Shown here: in pieces, positions 28,392 through 39,903 of the stretch
How positions within the stretch are numbered: position 1 is the stretch's first letter
Layout: each line of letters starts with the position of its first letter
From: Vibrio rhodolitus
GTDB lineage: Bacteria > Pseudomonadota > Gammaproteobacteria > Enterobacterales > Vibrionaceae
Length of the DNA stretch: 64,000 nucleotides
Assembly: GCF_003350325.1 (NCBI RefSeq)
Contig: NZ_QLYZ01000009.1
Span: forward strand, 1 to 64,000
Reading direction: 5' to 3'
Notes under the pieces: generated by a model
The model's input: only the letters and a program-made list of their open reading frames with translations
What the model was told of the DNA's origin: nothing
Database searches by the model: none
Translations under genes and position numbers: made by a program

Positions 28392-28862
28392 ATGATGACC
28401 GCATTGGCAACTGTTTCGGCAGTGAACCAAAAATCATCAGGGTATGATGTAGAGCTAAGTTGCGAGCAGCAGACCAGCTGCTCGAGCTGCTCATCACAAA
28501 AGAGTTGTGGAACCGGTATAGTATCGAAAGCCGTGGGGAACAAAGTGCTACGTTGGCACCTGTTTACCCAGCAAGTACTCAAAGTTGGTCAAGTCGTTGA
28601 AATTGGTATGGCGGAAAAAAGCCTACTCCAATCGGCGGCCATCGTTTATCTCACGCCTTTGTTTGCCTTGATCTTTGGCGCAGCATTTGCGCACATGGTG
28701 ATAGCACCTATGTTGGGGCTGGGTGAAGGTGCGGTGATCTTACTCTCCGCCCTGTTTGTAGCTGGGGGAATTGCCCTAGCGAAACACCTTGCCGCGCGCA
28801 TAGAGCGACAATCATCGCAACAAGTCATATTATTAAGAGTATTGGGAGAACCTATCCAATGA
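28392..28862 (+). CDS. rseC: SoxR-reducing/sigma-E system protein RseC
   Basis: The 156-residue membrane protein has an N-terminal cysteine cluster CEQQTSCSSCSSQKSCG (about 24-40) and two membrane helices (about 75-96 and 103-121). RseC is part of the Rsx/Rse system that keeps SoxR reduced and has a mild effect on sigma-E. It ends the rpoE-rseABC operon, four bases after rseB. Two ATGs are adjacent at the start. Confidence 0.92.
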   Translation: MMTALATVSAVNQKSSGYDVELSCEQQTSCSSCSSQKSCGTGIVSKAVGNKVLRWHLFTQQVLKVGQVVEIGMAEKSLLQSAAIVYLTPLFALIFGAAFAHMVIAPMLGLGEGAVILLSALFVAGGIALAKHLAARIERQSSQQVILLRVLGEPIQ

Positions 28863-28917
28863 AATACCCAAGTGACTTGGGGATCAAAATTGGATAGAAT
28901 CTGCCAACTTGATTGAA

Positions 28918-28945
28918 ATGCCGTCAAACGACGGCTTTCTTATGT
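28918..28945 (+). terminator. Hairpin between rseC and lepA
   Basis: GCCGTC pairs with GACGGC around AAAC, followed by TTTCTTATG. It is a weak terminator and probably reduces rather than stops flow from rpoE-rseABC into lepA. Confidence 0.5.
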
Positions 28946-28976
28946 CCTATTTTACAGAGTTTAGTCACCCCAAATC

Positions 28977-30770
28977 ATGAAGCACATTCGTAACTTTTCG
29001 ATTATCGCCCACATCGACCATGGTAAGTCGACCCTATCTGACCGTCTGATCCAAGTTTGTGGTGGTCTAACCGATCGCGAAATGGCAGAGCAAGTTCTTG
29101 ACTCAATGGATCTTGAACGTGAGCGTGGTATCACCATTAAATCTCAGAGTGTGACTCTAAACTACTCAGCAAAAGATGGTGAAACTTACCAGCTTAACTT
29201 CATCGACACTCCAGGACACGTAGACTTCGCATACGAAGTTTCTCGTTCACTGGCAGCGTGTGAAGGTGCACTATTGGTGGTTGACGCGGGTCAGGGCGTA
29301 GAAGCGCAAACACTGGCTAACTGTTACACCGCAATTGAAATGGATCTAGAGGTTGTGCCAATCCTAAACAAGATTGACCTTCCAGCAGCTGATCCTGAGC
29401 GCGTAGCAGAAGAAATTGAAGATATCGTTGGTATCGACGCTGTTGATGCAACGCGTTGTAGTGCAAAAACCGGTCTAGGTGTTGACGATGTTCTAGAAAC
29501 TATCGTTGCTAAGATCCCTGCGCCAGAAGGCGATGCGGATGCACCTCTACAAGCACTAATCATCGACTCTTGGTTCGACAACTACCTAGGCGTAGTGTCT
29601 TTAGTACGTATCAAAAACGGCGTACTGAAGAAGAACGACAAGATCAAAGTAATGAGTACGGGTCAAACTTGGGGTGTAGACCGTCTAGGTATCTTCACAC
29701 CAAAACAAGTAGACACTGACGTACTTCGCACTGGTGAAGTAGGCTGGGTTGTTTGTGGTATCAAAGACATCCTAGGCGCACCAGTAGGTGATACGCTAAC
29801 GTTAGCGAAAAACGGCAGCGAAACACCACTACCAGGTTTTAAGAAAGTAAAACCTCAGGTATACGCAGGTCTATTCCCAGTATCATCTGACGATTACGAA
29901 AACTTCCGTGATGCACTAGGCAAATTGAGCCTAAACGACGCATCGCTATTCTACGAGCCAGAAAACTCGGCAGCACTAGGCTTTGGTTTCCGTTGTGGTT
30001 TCCTTGGCATGCTGCACATGGAAATTATCCAAGAGCGTCTAGAGCGTGAATACGATCTTGATCTGATCACCACGGCGCCTACCGTAGTTTACGAAGTTGA
30101 AAAAACTGACGGCGAAGTTTTCTACGTAGATAGCCCAGCGAAACTGCCAGCGGTGAACGATATTGAAGAGATCCGTGAGCCAATCGCACGTTGTAATATC
30201 CTAGTGCCTGCTGACTACCTAGGTAACGTAATCACACTATGTGTTGAGAAACGTGGTATTCAGGTAGACATGGTTTACCACGGTAACCAAGTTGCGGTGA
30301 CTTACGACATTCCAATGGCGGAAGTGGTACTAGACTTCTTCGACCGCTTGAAGTCAACTTCTCGTGGTTATGCATCACTGGATTACAACTTCCAACGTTT
30401 TGAAGCATCGAACATGGTACGTGTAGACGTACTGCTAAACGGTGACAAAGTGGATGCACTGGCATTGATCACTCACAAAGATCAATCGCAAACACGTGGT
30501 CGTCAATTGGTTGAGAAGATGAAAGAGTTCATCCCTCGCCAAATGTTTGATATCGCAATTCAAGCGGCAATTGGTAACCACATCATTGCACGCTCTACCG
30601 TGAAACAGTTACGTAAGAACGTACTGGCGAAATGTTACGGTGGTGACGTGAGCCGTAAGAAGAAACTGTTGAAGAAACAGAAAGAAGGTAAGAAACGTAT
30701 GAAGCAGATCGGTAACGTAGAACTGCCTCAAGAAGCGTTCCTAGCGATTCTTCATGTTGGTAAAGATTAA
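28977..30770 (+). CDS. lepA: Elongation factor 4 (LepA)
   Basis: The 597-residue GTPase has G1 AHIDHGKST (11-19), G2/switch [10 protein letters not shown]3 DTPGHVDF and G4 NKIDLP, followed by EF-G-like domains and the LepA-specific C-terminal domain ending [20 protein letters not shown]. It acts on ribosomes, helping initiation and back-translocation. Leucine codons are mostly CTA and the codon choice is clearly biased, suggesting high expression. It precedes lepB, as in E. coli. Confidence 0.97.
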   Translation: MKHIRNFSIIAHIDHGKSTLSDRLIQVCGGLTDREMAEQVLDSMDLERERGITIKSQSVTLNYSAKDGETYQLNFIDTPGHVDFAYEVSRSLAACEGALLVVDAGQGVEAQTLANCYTAIEMDLEVVPILNKIDLPAADPERVAEEIEDIVGIDAVDATRCSAKTGLGVDDVLETIVAKIPAPEGDADAPLQALIIDSWFDNYLGVVSLVRIKNGVLKKNDKIKVMSTGQTWGVDRLGIFTPKQVDTDVLRTGEVGWVVCGIKDILGAPVGDTLTLAKNGSETPLPGFKKVKPQVYAGLFPVSSDDYENFRDALGKLSLNDASLFYEPENSAALGFGFRCGFLGMLHMEIIQERLEREYDLDLITTAPTVVYEVEKTDGEVFYVDSPAKLPAVNDIEEIREPIARCNILVPADYLGNVITLCVEKRGIQVDMVYHGNQVAVTYDIPMAEVVLDFFDRLKSTSRGYASLDYNFQRFEASNMVRVDVLLNGDKVDALALITHKDQSQTRGRQLVEKMKEFIPRQMFDIAIQAAIGNHIIARSTVKQLRKNVLAKCYGGDVSRKKKLLKKQKEGKKRMKQIGNVELPQEAFLAILHVGKD

Positions 30771-30802
30771 TAAATTGGGCATTTGCTCAGCATAATAATC
30801 AA

Positions 30803-30845
30803 AGTAAGTGAAAGGGTTTCGGCTCTTTCACTTTCGCGTTTTTGA
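30803..30845 (+). terminator. Hairpin between lepA and lepB
   Basis: AGTGAAAG pairs with CTTTCACT with two further pairs inside and a TTTCGG loop, then TTCGCGTTTTT. The T run is separated from the stem by four bases, so it may only reduce flow into lepB. Confidence 0.4.
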
Positions 30846-30860
30846 AAGTAAGGGAAGTCA

Positions 30861-31757
30861 ATGGCGAATACTTTTTCACTTATCCTCGTGCTGGTTACTT
30901 TAGTGACTGGTGTGGTTTGGGCGCTTGAGAAGCTCGTGTTTGCGAAAAAACGTCAGCTAAGGCTAGCTGAAGTGGAAGCTCAAACCAATGAGTTGGATGC
31001 GGCGACCATTGAGAAAGTCAAAGCTCAACCTTGGTGGATAGAAAATAGCGTTTCGATCTTCCCTGTTATTGCTGCGGTATTGGTGCTGCGCTCATTTATT
31101 TATGAGCCGTTTCAAATTCCATCAGGTTCAATGATGCCGACCCTACTTGTGGGCGATTTCATCTTGGTGGAGAAGTACGCTTACGGTCTAAAAGATCCGG
31201 TATGGCGCACGCAACTGGTTGAAACAGGCAAGCCAGAACGTGGTGATATTGTGGTATTTAAATACCCACCACAGCCAAGCATTGACTACATCAAACGTGT
31301 GGTTGGCTTACCAGGTGACATTGTTCGCTATAGCCAAGATAAGCAAGTTTGTATTCAAAAACCGGGTGAGAACAGCTGTAAACCAGTTAAACTGTTCAAT
31401 GTTGAAGAGAGCCCATTTGTACAAAATGGCGTGCCTATGATGCAGATGAGCGAACAACTGGGTCAGCAAGAACACCAAATTCTCGTCAATCCGCTACGTC
31501 GCGACCGTATTGAGGCATATCAACCTCGTCCGGGTGTCAATGAGTGGGTTGTGCCAAAAGGTCAGTACTTTGTTATGGGTGATAACCGTGACAACAGTGC
31601 CGACAGTCGCTACTGGGGCTTTGTTCCAGAAGCTAACTTAGTGGGTAAAGCCGTCGGTATCTGGATTAGCTTTGAATTTGAGCGCAGTGACGACAGCATT
31701 CTACCGACTTGGATTCCTACAGGTGTGCGTTTCAACCGCATTGGTGGGATTAACTAA
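30861..31757 (+). CDS. lepB: Signal peptidase I
   Basis: The 298-residue inner-membrane protease has two N-terminal membrane segments (about 5-24 and 64-80), the catalytic serine S90 in PSGSMMPTL, the catalytic lysine K145 in YIKRVVGLPGD, and the box E motif GDNRDNSADSRYWG. It removes signal peptides from exported proteins in the periplasm. It is about 25 residues shorter than E. coli LepB, mainly in the periplasmic loops. Confidence 0.96.
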   Translation: MANTFSLILVLVTLVTGVVWALEKLVFAKKRQLRLAEVEAQTNELDAATIEKVKAQPWWIENSVSIFPVIAAVLVLRSFIYEPFQIPSGSMMPTLLVGDFILVEKYAYGLKDPVWRTQLVETGKPERGDIVVFKYPPQPSIDYIKRVVGLPGDIVRYSQDKQVCIQKPGENSCKPVKLFNVEESPFVQNGVPMMQMSEQLGQQEHQILVNPLRRDRIEAYQPRPGVNEWVVPKGQYFVMGDNRDNSADSRYWGFVPEANLVGKAVGIWISFEFERSDDSILPTWIPTGVRFNRIGGIN

Positions 31758-31850
31758 ATCTTGTTGAATTTGACGCTGCAATCGGGTGACTTGTTCTCTT
31801 ATTGCAGCGGCAATGATCATTGAGATTACTGAATTGATTAATGAGAGAGT

Positions 31851-32528
31851 ATGAATTCTCAAATCGCAATACTAGAGAAAAAGCTTGGTTACAGCTTTAA
31901 GCAAGCTGAGCTTATCAATCTAGCACTGACTCACCGCAGTGCTAATGGTAAACACAATGAACGTCTTGAGTTTCTGGGCGATTCAATTTTAAGTTTTGTT
32001 ATTGCTGATGATCTCTATCACCGTTTTCCTAAGGTAAACGAAGGTGATATGAGCCGTATGCGTGCAACGCTTGTGCGTGGTAACACATTGGCTGAACTGG
32101 GGCGTGAATTTGTCCTAGGAGATTACTTAAAATTAGGTCCAGGTGAGTTGAAGAGTGGCGGTTTCCGTCGTGACTCAATTCTTGCCGATGCTGTTGAAGC
32201 CATCATTGGCGCTATCTATCTAGATAGCGACATTGAAACGGTACGTGGCATTGTGCTTAGCTGGTACCAAACTCGCCTAGATGCAATTAAGCCTGGTGTA
32301 TCGCAGAAAGACCCGAAAACTCGTCTTCAAGAGTTCTTACAAGGTCGCAGAAAACCGCTGCCTGTCTACACAGTGACTAATATTAAAGGTGAGGCACACA
32401 ACCAAGAGTTTACTGTGTCGTGTGAAGTTGCAGGTATTGGATCGCCTGTAATTGGTAAAGGTACCAGTCGTCGCAAGGCAGAACAGGCGGCTGCGGAAAC
32501 GGCATTAGAGCAATTGACCAATGGCTGA
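31851..32528 (+). CDS. rnc: Ribonuclease III
   Basis: The 225-residue enzyme has the RNase III signature [11 protein letters not shown] (37-47) and a C-terminal double-stranded RNA binding domain (about 155-223) ending with [17 protein letters not shown]. It cuts double-stranded RNA in rRNA precursors and in sRNA-mRNA pairs. The stop overlaps the start of era by eight bases, as in E. coli. Confidence 0.97.
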   Translation: MNSQIAILEKKLGYSFKQAELINLALTHRSANGKHNERLEFLGDSILSFVIADDLYHRFPKVNEGDMSRMRATLVRGNTLAELGREFVLGDYLKLGPGELKSGGFRRDSILADAVEAIIGAIYLDSDIETVRGIVLSWYQTRLDAIKPGVSQKDPKTRLQEFLQGRRKPLPVYTVTNIKGEAHNQEFTVSCEVAGIGSPVIGKGTSRRKAEQAAAETALEQLTNG

Positions 32529-33498
32529 TTCAGATAACAACGAATTTGATATCGATGCATACTTTGCGTCGGGTACAGAGCAAGTAACAAGCTCACCAGA
32601 AAACCAACACTGTGGCTTTGTCGCGATTGTTGGTCGTCCTAACGTAGGTAAATCAACGCTACTGAACCGTATTTTGGGTCAGAAGATTTCGATAACTTCA
32701 CGTAAGCCTCAAACCACACGTCACCGTATTATGGGCGTGGATACCGAAGGCGATTACCAAGCGATCTACGTGGATACCCCAGGGTTACACATCGAAGAAA
32801 AACGTGCGATTAACCGTTTGATGAACCGCGCGGCAAGCTCATCGCTGAGTGATGTAAACCTCGTGTTCTTCTTAGTGGATGGTACACACTGGACTAACGA
32901 CGATGAAATGGTGTTGAACAAACTGCGCAACGCAAATTTCCCGGTTGTTTTGTGTGTCAACAAAGTCGACGTGGTCGCTGACCGTAACGACGTTATGCTG
33001 CACATGATGGACATGTCGAAGAAGATGGACTTCGTGGACGTGGTGCCAATCTCAGCAAAACAGGGTAAGAACATCGATGTACTGCGTAAGCACGTACGTG
33101 ATCACCTACCAAAAGCGGTACATCACTTCCCAGAAGAGTATGTGACTGACCGTTCTCAGCGCTTTATGGCGTCGGAGATTGTACGTGAAAAGTTGATGCG
33201 CTTTACTGGTGAAGAGCTGCCTTACTCAGTGACGGTTGAAATCGAACGTTTCGACTACAACCCAGAAACAGACGGTTTCCACATCAACGCGCTGATCTTA
33301 GTTGAGCGTAGTGGTCAGAAGAAGATGGTGATCGGTAAAGGTGGCGAGAAAATCAAAACCATCGGTCGCGAAGCTCGTCTTGATATGGAAGAGTTGTTCG
33401 GTCGCAAGGTTTACCTAGAAACTTGGGTGAAAGTGAAATCGGGCTGGGCTGACGATGAGCGTGCTCTGCGTTCTCTAGGCTATATCGACGATTTATAA
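32521..33498 (+). CDS. era: GTPase Era
   Basis: The 325-residue GTPase has G1 GRPNVGKST (38-46), G3 DTPGLH, G4 NKVD and a C-terminal KH domain with [13 protein letters not shown]. It binds 16S rRNA near the 3' end and aids 30S maturation. The protein begins with an acidic extension of about 29 residues ([20 protein letters not shown]..) before the G domain, longer than in E. coli Era (301 aa). The ATG overlaps rnc. Confidence 0.96.
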   Translation: MADSDNNEFDIDAYFASGTEQVTSSPENQHCGFVAIVGRPNVGKSTLLNRILGQKISITSRKPQTTRHRIMGVDTEGDYQAIYVDTPGLHIEEKRAINRLMNRAASSSLSDVNLVFFLVDGTHWTNDDEMVLNKLRNANFPVVLCVNKVDVVADRNDVMLHMMDMSKKMDFVDVVPISAKQGKNIDVLRKHVRDHLPKAVHHFPEEYVTDRSQRFMASEIVREKLMRFTGEELPYSVTVEIERFDYNPETDGFHINALILVERSGQKKMVIGKGGEKIKTIGREARLDMEELFGRKVYLETWVKVKSGWADDERALRSLGYIDDL

Positions 33499-33536
33499 TA
33501 GAGTGAAGCACGAGTGCTTCGCTCCGAATTGAAACG

Positions 33537-33561
33537 AAAGGAGCCGTAAGGCTCCTTTTTG
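33537..33561 (+). terminator. Terminator after era
   Basis: AAAGGAGCC pairs with GGCTCCTTTTT around GTAA, about 40 bases past era and 37 before recO. Confidence 0.8.
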
Positions 33562-33597
33562 TTATCTGATATTTATTGCTACTTAATTTAGGCACCT

Positions 33598-34323
33598 ATG
33601 TCCTCAGAAGGTTTACAGCGTTGTTTTGTGTTGCATCGTCGCCCTTACAGTGAGTCGAGTTTAATTCTCGATGTCTTTAGTGAGGAGTACGGTCGCGTCA
33701 CCATTATGTCCAAAGGTGCGCGCAGTAAGCGCTCAAACCTTAAAGGGGCACTGCAACCCTTTACGCCATTGCTCTTGAAATGGTCGGGTAATGGCTCGAT
33801 GAAAACCTTGCGTCAAGCGGAACCGATTAGTTTAGGCTTACCTCTTACAGGCATTAATCTCTACTCAGCGATGTACGTCAATGAGTTGATTGGGCGCGTA
33901 TTAATGGCGGAAGTGCCCATGCCAGGGTTATTTCATGACTACCTTCATGCGCTCACAGAACTGGCTCAAGCGGAGAATCCTGAGCCAGCACTAAGACGCT
34001 TTGAACTCGCCCTTTTGGCGGCAATGGGCTATGGTGTCGATTTTTTGCACTGCGCAGGCAGCGGAGAACCGATAGATCCGACAATGACTTATCGGTATCG
34101 TGATCAGAAAGGGTTTATTGCATCGGTCAGGCTTGATAACCTCACGTTCAAAGGTGATGAACTGATCGCGATAAGCGAACGTAGATTTATAACCAAGCAA
34201 CAATTACAAGCCGCAAAGCGCTTTACTCGTATCGCGTTGAAACCTTACCTCGGCGGCAAACCTTTAAAAAGCAGGGAGCTATTTATTTCAATGGTTCCCC
34301 GAGCACGGAGTATTAGAACATGA
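33598..34323 (+). CDS. recO: DNA repair protein RecO
   Basis: The 241-residue protein starts with the OB-fold domain ([28 protein letters not shown]) and continues with the helical RecO C-terminus. With RecR it loads RecA onto SSB-coated single-stranded DNA. Its stop overlaps the start of pdxJ (ATGA), the conserved recO-pdxJ coupling. Confidence 0.95.
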   Translation: MSSEGLQRCFVLHRRPYSESSLILDVFSEEYGRVTIMSKGARSKRSNLKGALQPFTPLLLKWSGNGSMKTLRQAEPISLGLPLTGINLYSAMYVNELIGRVLMAEVPMPGLFHDYLHALTELAQAENPEPALRRFELALLAAMGYGVDFLHCAGSGEPIDPTMTYRYRDQKGFIASVRLDNLTFKGDELIAISERRFITKQQLQAAKRFTRIALKPYLGGKPLKSRELFISMVPRARSIRT

Positions 34324-35051
34324 GCTCAATTTACCTAGGTGTTAACATCGACCACATCGCTACGCTACGTAATGCACGCGGAACTAAGTACCCAGATCCT
34401 GTGCATGCGGCTGAAATTGCTGAGCGTGCTGGTGCCGATGGTATTACAGTGCACCTACGTGAAGACCGTCGCCACATTAAAGATCGTGATGTACGCATCC
34501 TACGTGAAACCCTACAAACACGTATGAACCTAGAGATGGCAGTGACTGATGAAATGGTTGCAATCGCCCTTGAAACTCAACCAGAGTACGTGTGTCTAGT
34601 GCCAGAAAAGCGCGAAGAGCTCACCACTGAAGGCGGTTTGGATGTAGTTGGTCACTTTGACAAAGTGAAAGCTGCGACGGAAAAACTGACGGAAGCGGGC
34701 ATTAAAGTGTCACTGTTTATCGATGCTGACCGTGCACAGATTGATGCAGCAAAAGCGTGTGGCGCGCCATTTATTGAATTGCATACTGGTCACTATGCTG
34801 ATGCAGAAACGGAAGCTGAGCAACAAGCAGAGCTGAAAAAAATTGCAGCAGGTGCGAGCTATGCAGCAGGTCTTGGCATTACGGTTAACGCAGGTCACGG
34901 TTTGACTTACCACAACGTGCAGGCAATTGCGGCGATCCCTGAGTTTTACGAGCTAAATATCGGTCACTCAATCATTGGTCGTGCGGCGTTTGATGGTCTT
35001 GAAAAAGCGGTGCGCGATATGAAAGCGCTAATGGTAGAAGCGCGTAAGTAA
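34320..35051 (+). CDS. pdxJ: Pyridoxine 5'-phosphate synthase
   Basis: The 243-residue TIM-barrel enzyme makes pyridoxine 5'-phosphate from deoxyxylulose 5-phosphate and aminoacetone phosphate. N-terminal [15 protein letters not shown] and the mid-part [15 protein letters not shown] are signature segments, and GHGLTYHNV and GHSIIGRA bind phosphate. Its start overlaps recO, and acpS starts three bases after its stop. Confidence 0.97.
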   Translation: MSSIYLGVNIDHIATLRNARGTKYPDPVHAAEIAERAGADGITVHLREDRRHIKDRDVRILRETLQTRMNLEMAVTDEMVAIALETQPEYVCLVPEKREELTTEGGLDVVGHFDKVKAATEKLTEAGIKVSLFIDADRAQIDAAKACGAPFIELHTGHYADAETEAEQQAELKKIAAGASYAAGLGITVNAGHGLTYHNVQAIAAIPEFYELNIGHSIIGRAAFDGLEKAVRDMKALMVEARK

Positions 35052-35054
35052 GCG

Positions 35055-35435
35055 ATGGCAATTGTAGGCTTAGGCACCGACATCGCAGAGATTGAGCGCG
35101 TGGAAAAAGCCCTCGCTCGAACTGGAGTCGCATTCGCGGAGCGTATTCTTACTGCTACAGAGATGGCGCGCTTTGCCCAAATAAAGCAGCAAGGGCGTTT
35201 TTTGGCTAAGCGATTCGCCGCTAAAGAAGCCGCCTCTAAAGCGCTGGGCACGGGGATTGCCATGGGGGTGACTTTCCATGATTTTACTATTGCCAATGAT
35301 GAGCTGGGTAAGCCTTACCTGACGCTGAGCAATAAGGCGCTTGAGTTGGCAACTAAGATGCAGGTGAATTATATTCATCTCTCAATCTCGGATGAGCGCC
35401 AGTATGCGGTAGCGACTGTGATATACGAGAGCTAG
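35055..35435 (+). CDS. acpS: Holo-acyl carrier protein synthase
   Basis: The 126-residue enzyme transfers phosphopantetheine from CoA to acyl carrier protein. Magnesium ligands are in [11 protein letters not shown] (D9 region) and [17 protein letters not shown] (E58 region). It is the last gene of the run from rnc through acpS and is followed by a terminator facing barA. Confidence 0.96.
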   Translation: MAIVGLGTDIAEIERVEKALARTGVAFAERILTATEMARFAQIKQQGRFLAKRFAAKEAASKALGTGIAMGVTFHDFTIANDELGKPYLTLSNKALELATKMQVNYIHLSISDERQYAVATVIYES

Positions 35436-35458
35436 CCTAACAGACCGTCCATTGATAG

Positions 35459-35489
35459 CAAAAGAGCGCGATATTCGCGCTCTTTTTTA
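35459..35489. terminator. Bidirectional terminator, acpS/barA
   Basis: AAGAGCGCG pairs with CGCGCTCTT around a five-base loop, with A on one side and six T on the other. Confidence 0.9.
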
Positions 35490-35512
35490 TGCCTACATTT
35501 TGCCACTGACGC

Positions 35513-38302
35513 TTAGGCTTGCTGCTCTAAATAAGGCTGCGCACTGGCGCTGACCTTTTCCATTTCATCTTGCAATTCAAACAGCTCAGGCTCGATATCT
35601 TCAATGCTTTGTCCGGAACGCAGCGCTTTCTCGATGGTCGCGCACACTTTCTTCAATCGTGGCACACCGGAGTAGGAACAGCTGCCATGCAGTTTATGCA
35701 CGTGATGGATAAGTTGTTCGATATCGAATTCAGGCTCTTCAAGCGCCTGTTCCACGATGTCACTGACTTCAGGAATGTATTCAATCAGCATTTTCAGCAT
35801 ATCGCGTGCGAGATCTTCTTTGTTGGCTGCCTGCTTAAGGGCTAACTGCCAATCAATGATCATATTGCTGTGCTCGGCATTATTGTTATGCGTTTGCACA
35901 ATCGGCTCACCTTGCGCAGGCAGGTTGAGTTTTTCTAGCTCATTAGCCTTAGTGTGCGGGTTCCAGTGCATCAATACTTGTTGTAGCACATGCTCTTCAA
36001 TTGGCTTAGTCAGATAGTCATCCATACCGGCTTTAAGTAGGCGATCGCGCTCGCCACTCATGGCATGTGCCGTTACTGCGATCACCGGTGTTTTGGCATT
36101 GAATGAAGTGTTTTTGATCTTACTGCACGCCGTTACCCCGTCCATCTGAGGCATTTGAATATCCATCAAAATGACATCAAAGTGGCGTTGCTGGGCTTGG
36201 CGCAACGCATCCTGACCGTTGGTACAAGAGATAACGGTCTCTACGCGCTCTTCTAGTAGCGCGCTGATCAGTTTTAAGTTAGCTGGGTTATCGTCGACCG
36301 CCATTACCGTCAGTGGCAGTCTTTCGCTGTATACCACTTCTTGCTTGATCTCAGGCAAGCTCTCTTGGTTTGCCGCGAGTGTTTGCAACAGTTTCTTATG
36401 CGATAGCGGCTTAGTAATACAGTGGATTTGGTATTTTTGGATCAGGTGATCCGACAGCGCCAGCATAGTACTTGGCGTACCGACCACCACGTGCGGCGCA
36501 CATTTCAGTGCTCTTTCCACTAGCGCTTCCACTTTCGCCACTTCGTTAGAGCGATTTGGAGCCAAGTTAAGTAGCACATAGTCAAACTTCTCGACCTCAT
36601 CAGGCATTGAGGAGCGATAGGTGACCACTAAACCATATTGCACCAGCATTTGGCGCGTAATTGAGGCCGCTTGCATGTTCGGTTCGACCAGTAGCAGTGA
36701 ACGTTGGTTGAGCACTTCCGCTTCAATCAGATCGCTCATTGGCATATCGGCAGCATGCAGACGTAGGCTAAACCAGAAGGTTGAACCTTGGTGCAGGCGG
36801 CTGGTGAGGCTGATTTCACCACCCATCTGGCTGACCAGTTTTTGCGTGATAACCAAACCAAGCCCAGTACCACCATAGCGACGTGAGATACTCGCATCAG
36901 CTTGGCTAAAGGCTTGGAAAAGCTGCGCTTGTTGACGCTCAGAGATACCGATACCGGTATCGCGCACCATAAATTGCAGCTCTATCACATCATCTTTTTG
37001 AGAGCGCAGCTCGACGCTGATGTCGATGTTGCCGCGCTCGGTAAACTTAATCGAGTTACCTACTAGGTTAGTCAGAACTTGCTGGATACGCAGAGGATCG
37101 CCGACCACGCCTTTTGGCACTTTCGGGTCAATCTTAAGGGTAATTTCCAAGCCTTTTTCATGGGCGCTGGTGGCTTGTAGGCTAACCACTTCTTCTAAGG
37201 CGTCTTGGAATTCAAATGGAATATTTTCCAGAGCCAGTTTACCTGCTTCGAGTTTCGAGAAATCGAGGATGTCATTGATGATGGTCAGCAGGTTATTGGC
37301 GGATTTTTCGATGGTTTGTAGGTAATCCGCTTGGCTATTGGTCAGCTTGGTTTTGAGCATCTGACGAGTAAAGCCAATCACACCGTTAAGCGGGGTGCGT
37401 AATTCGTGTGACATATTGGCTAAGAATTCAGATTTTACCCGCGCCGCTTCTTGCGCCCGTTTTTTGGCGATATCTAGCTCAACGTTCTGGATTTCAAGCT
37501 GCTCAAGGGTTTCACGCAAATCGGAAGTCGCTTGGTCGATACTGTGCTGCATTTCGACATGGTATTCCGACAGCGATACCGCCATGGCGTTGATACCATT
37601 TTTAAGCTGATCCAGTTCACCATGCATCTTACCTTCAATACGCACATCGAGATGACCACGACGAATACGGTCGACCATGTTTTTCATATGGCGAATTGGG
37701 CGCGTCACATCGTGCATTAAACGAAAGGCAAAGAAAGCCGATAGACCTAGACCGGTTAATAGCACAAGGAAAGAGGCAAACACTTCTTGATACTGCTGTA
37801 AGCGCAGCGAGGAGAGATCGAGTTCAATCGAGATATAGCCCAATGCAGGATTGTTCTGTTTACCTCGAGGGCTAGATAAAATACCTGACTCGCTGATGAT
37901 GGGCGCTCTTAACACTAGAGTGTTTTCTTGCAGGTTGGAAGTCACCAACAAAGGGATCGGCTCGTTGCGCGGAAAGGTGAGCGACTCAAAACTTGGATGA
38001 AAGTTTGAGGTTACAAACAGTTCGTGGTTGTAATCAAATACCGCGATACTGCGAACAAACTTGGAATTCTTGCGGTGCGCATAACTGATAATTCGGCGCA
38101 CTGATTCACGGCTATTATTTTTCAGACCTTCTTCACTGGCAATGGCTAAGGGCTCAATAATACTCAGACCAGAATTAATAACCTGCCTTTCCAGATCGTG
38201 GTAGCGGTTAAAAGAGAAAATCGCGCTCAAAAGTAAGCCAATGATGAGGGTTGGCGCTAGAGTAAGAGTAATAACGCGGGCGCGTAAGCCATATCTGGTC
38301 AT
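35513..38302 (-). CDS. barA: Hybrid sensor kinase BarA (VarS)
   Basis: The 929-residue kinase has an N-terminal membrane helix (about 13-33), a periplasmic sensor domain, a second helix (about 173-195), a HAMP region, the dimerisation/phosphoacceptor site SHELRTPLNG with H299, a HATPase domain, a degenerate receiver, a full receiver (VILMDIQMPQMDG) and a C-terminal HPt domain with HKLHGSCSYSG. In Vibrio it is called VarS and with VarA drives the Csr sRNAs. It responds to short-chain fatty acids in E. coli. It faces acpS and diverges from rlmD. Confidence 0.96.
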   Translation of the reverse strand: MTRYGLRARVITLTLAPTLIIGLLLSAIFSFNRYHDLERQVINSGLSIIEPLAIASEEGLKNNSRESVRRIISYAHRKNSKFVRSIAVFDYNHELFVTSNFHPSFESLTFPRNEPIPLLVTSNLQENTLVLRAPIISESGILSSPRGKQNNPALGYISIELDLSSLRLQQYQEVFASFLVLLTGLGLSAFFAFRLMHDVTRPIRHMKNMVDRIRRGHLDVRIEGKMHGELDQLKNGINAMAVSLSEYHVEMQHSIDQATSDLRETLEQLEIQNVELDIAKKRAQEAARVKSEFLANMSHELRTPLNGVIGFTRQMLKTKLTNSQADYLQTIEKSANNLLTIINDILDFSKLEAGKLALENIPFEFQDALEEVVSLQATSAHEKGLEITLKIDPKVPKGVVGDPLRIQQVLTNLVGNSIKFTERGNIDISVELRSQKDDVIELQFMVRDTGIGISERQQAQLFQAFSQADASISRRYGGTGLGLVITQKLVSQMGGEISLTSRLHQGSTFWFSLRLHAADMPMSDLIEAEVLNQRSLLLVEPNMQAASITRQMLVQYGLVVTYRSSMPDEVEKFDYVLLNLAPNRSNEVAKVEALVERALKCAPHVVVGTPSTMLALSDHLIQKYQIHCITKPLSHKKLLQTLAANQESLPEIKQEVVYSERLPLTVMAVDDNPANLKLISALLEERVETVISCTNGQDALRQAQQRHFDVILMDIQMPQMDGVTACSKIKNTSFNAKTPVIAVTAHAMSGERDRLLKAGMDDYLTKPIEEHVLQQVLMHWNPHTKANELEKLNLPAQGEPIVQTHNNNAEHSNMIIDWQLALKQAANKEDLARDMLKMLIEYIPEVSDIVEQALEEPEFDIEQLIHHVHKLHGSCSYSGVPRLKKVCATIEKALRSGQSIEDIEPELFELQDEMEKVSASAQPYLEQQA

Positions 38303-38497
38303 TATTGTCTAAACATCGTGGTGTGGATATGGGAAAATAAGCACAGTTTGGTTCATTTCCTTAACAATTGTAGGTTATGAGCTAAACTCGCCGTCAAAAC
38401 GATAAGCATAATCAACCCAAGCGGCACAAACAATGACTCAGACGTGAAAAGGTGACGTCTGAGTAACAAATCAAGTTAATCACTACAGGCACAGAGC

Positions 38498-39817
38498 ATG
38501 GCGCGTTTTTTCCAACCAAAGAAGAAAACTCAAATAGATACTAAACATCAATTAGTGACGGTGGAAAAACTCGATCACCAAGGTGTCGGCATTGCTTATC
38601 AATCCGGTAAGCCGATGTTTATCGAAGGCGCTTTGCCAAGTGAACAAGTAGTGGTGCAACTGACCGAGTCTAAGAGCAAGTTTGCCCGTGCGAATTTGAT
38701 TAAAGTGCAAAGCGGCAGTGATGAGCGCGTCAAAGCGTTTTGCCCACACTACCATGAGTGTGGCGGCTGTAATCTGCAGCACCTTGAAGAGTCTGCGCAG
38801 CTTAAATACAAGCAGCAAGCGCTGTCGGGTTTGATGCGTAAATTTGCGGGTCAAAGCTTAGAGCTTAGCCAACCAATTACTGGCGATAGCTTGGGTTATC
38901 GTCGCCGCGCGCGCATTAGCGTAATGCTGGATAAGAAAACGCGCAAACTGCAGTTTGGTTTTCGTCGTAAGCAGAGCAAACAGATTGTCACAGTCACTAA
39001 TTGCCCTGTGTTGGATAACGATCTTAATGCAATGCTGCCAGCGCTGTATCAACTGCTGCAAGGCTTTAGCCGACAAGAGTCGATTGGTCATGTTGAGTTG
39101 GTCAAAGGTGACAACACTAACGTGATTGTGCTGCGCCACTTAAAGCCGTTGACCAACAAAGAGCAGCAGCAACTAGAAAGCTTTGCTTCGCAGCACAACG
39201 CTGCGCTCTATTTGATGCCGCAAGCTGAACAGTTGGATTTGGTGATGGGTGAGGAAGCGCACTACCTTGAAGCTGGGGTGACGATTCCATTTGCGCCGAA
39301 TAACTTTATTCAAGTTAACCAAGTGGTGAACCAGAAAATGGTGGCGCAGGCGTTGGCATGGCTGGAACTTGATAAACAAGACCATGTGCTCGATCTATTC
39401 TGTGGCTTAGGTAACTTCAGTCTGCCGATGGCAAAGCAGGTTAAATCGGTGATTGGCGTGGAAGGCGTCGATGCCATGGTGGCAAAAGCGACACAGAATG
39501 CCCAATTGAACCAGATCAATAATGTGTCGTTTTATCAGGCAAATTTGGAAGAAGATATGTCATCTCAGCCGTGGGCGAGTGAAAAATTTGATAAGATACT
39601 GCTCGATCCAGCTCGAGCTGGTGCAAGTGGTATAGTAGACCAATTAGCCGGTCTTGGTGCTCGCCGAGTAGTGTACGTTTCATGTAACCCTGCTACTCTG
39701 GCTAGAGACAGCCAAAGCTTGCTAGAACAAGGCTACCAGTTGGAGAAACTGGGTATGCTAGATATGTTCCCTCACACGGGACACCTTGAGTCAATGGCAT
39801 TATTTGTCATGCGCTAG
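38498..39817 (+). CDS. rlmD: 23S rRNA (U1939) methyltransferase
   Basis: The 439-residue enzyme (formerly RumA) has an N-terminal TRAM domain (about 15-70), Fe-S cysteines C82, C88 and C91 with a fourth in VTNCPVL, the SAM site [13 protein letters not shown] and the catalytic [12 protein letters not shown]. It methylates U1939 of 23S rRNA. It lies between barA and relA, the order seen in E. coli. Confidence 0.95.
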   Translation: MARFFQPKKKTQIDTKHQLVTVEKLDHQGVGIAYQSGKPMFIEGALPSEQVVVQLTESKSKFARANLIKVQSGSDERVKAFCPHYHECGGCNLQHLEESAQLKYKQQALSGLMRKFAGQSLELSQPITGDSLGYRRRARISVMLDKKTRKLQFGFRRKQSKQIVTVTNCPVLDNDLNAMLPALYQLLQGFSRQESIGHVELVKGDNTNVIVLRHLKPLTNKEQQQLESFASQHNAALYLMPQAEQLDLVMGEEAHYLEAGVTIPFAPNNFIQVNQVVNQKMVAQALAWLELDKQDHVLDLFCGLGNFSLPMAKQVKSVIGVEGVDAMVAKATQNAQLNQINNVSFYQANLEEDMSSQPWASEKFDKILLDPARAGASGIVDQLAGLGARRVVYVSCNPATLARDSQSLLEQGYQLEKLGMLDMFPHTGHLESMALFVMR

Positions 39818-39903
39818 GTAAAAAAGTTGAACTAACAATAGGTCAAACGGCCTATAAGACATGGTTAGTCGGTTAATAAAAATAACAACTAGGACGAAAA
39901 AAG

